Of a stretch of DNA of 64,000 bases, positions 63,820 to 64,000 are shown in pieces. This stretch comes from Aquabacterium sp. (GTDB lineage Bacteria; Pseudomonadota; Gammaproteobacteria; Burkholderiales; Burkholderiaceae_C). The notes under the pieces are model-generated. The model was not told the DNA's origin, made no database searches, and saw only the letters and a list, made by a program, of their open reading frames with translations. A program made the position numbers and the translations under genes. How positions within the stretch are numbered: the first letter of the stretch is position 1; each line of letters starts with the position of its first letter. Where the stretch lies: positions 1 to 64,000 of the forward strand of contig JAKLLB010000004.1 in NCBI GenBank assembly GCA_023150345.1, given 5' to 3'.

Positions 63820-64000
63820 ATGGCGATGCCCGCAGCGACCCCCACCCTACCTGTGCCACTGGGAGACCGGCACCGGCGGGGCATGCTCGGTGCTGCGGCC
63901 CTGGCATGGATCGGCCTGGTGCTGGCTGGTTGCGCGCCTGTGCCGATCGACACCCGCTACGTCGCCCGCTCGCAGGACAGCCGGGTACAGTTCCTGGTGC
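63820..64000 (+). CDS. Lipoprotein N-terminus, possibly N-acetylmuramoyl-L-alanine amidase (AmiD-like), cut by window edge
   Basis: The first 60 codons read into the right edge. A hydrophobic signal (MLGAAALAWIGLVLAGC) ends in a lipobox LAGC, so the product is probably a lipoprotein. It continues IDTRYVARSQDSRVQFLV, which recalls the segment just before the first zinc histidine of AmpD/AmiD-type amidases of Burkholderiales (from memory). Only the start is visible, so the assignment is tentative. Divergent from dacB across 162 nt, a cell-wall context consistent with the guess. Confidence 0.5.
   Translation, partial: MAMPAATPTLPVPLGDRHRRGMLGAAALAWIGLVLAGCAPVPIDTRYVARSQDSRVQFLV

Overview
The window looks like a chromosomal segment of a high-GC betaproteobacterium of the order Burkholderiales (Rubrivivax/Leptothrix/Ideonella-type, judged from gene content and memory of family-level synteny; no marker fixes the genus). 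Supporting blocks are rpsP-rimM-trmD-rplS, a divergent rpsT/murJ pair, hda-HAD-pcnB-folK, DUF47-pit, and argD-argF beside a DUF3579 gene. Coding density is very high, many genes overlap by 1-23 nt, and no rRNA, tRNA, insertion sequence, prophage or CRISPR array is visible.

Layout. 1-2444 (minus): end of a kynurenine branch (kynU fragment, kynB), a YkgJ-type cysteine-cluster protein, and a phosphonate-type binding protein fused to a rhodanese domain. 2761-4346 (plus): sulfite dehydrogenase pair (Mo subunit and monohaem cytochrome c). 4380-9391: kinase/universal-stress fusion, metallophosphatase, argF, argD, DUF3579. 9459-18203: quinohaemoprotein alcohol dehydrogenase, SDR and AraC regulator, facing a five-gene branched-chain-type ABC importer. 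18290-18633: remnant of a Sir2 deacylase gene. 18785-28069: housekeeping run (rpsT, murJ, SirB1-like, PerM-like, hda, HAD, pcnB, folK, DUF47, pit). 28050-43511: GNAT, the ribosomal/tRNA-modification operon, NUDIX, CbiB-like, rsgA, M48 peptidase, orn, DUF2087, FKBP, gluQ, LysR, a DUF1800/DUF1501 pair and an anchored alpha/beta hydrolase.

43785-58098 is the accessory highlight: an aromatic acyl-CoA locus. It starts with all three subunits of 4-hydroxybenzoyl-CoA reductase (hcrC-A-B, with the [4Fe-4S] loop diagnostic of that enzyme). Next come a single-polypeptide fusion resembling both subunits of the electron-bifurcating NADH-dependent ferredoxin:NADP+ oxidoreductase NfnAB, a fusion of a zinc-ribbon/rubrerythrin-like diiron domain to a benzoate-CoA-ligase-like enzyme, two enoyl-CoA hydratase-fold proteins, a BadH-like SDR, a second ferritin-like protein, a 4-hydroxybenzoyl-CoA thioesterase homologue, an acyl-CoA dehydrogenase and a TRAP binding protein. 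A working reading (inference) is that an aromatic acid is taken up, activated to its CoA ester, reductively dehydroxylated with low-potential electrons generated by the Nfn fusion, and passed to a beta-oxidation-like route, with the diiron proteins perhaps guarding the oxygen-sensitive centres. No ring-reducing or ring-oxygenating enzyme is present in the window.

58248-64000: a 1291-residue subtilase with RTX repeats at both ends and a DUF4214-like C-terminus, a PBP4-type D-Ala-D-Ala carboxypeptidase, and the first 60 codons of a lipoprotein that may be a cell-wall amidase.
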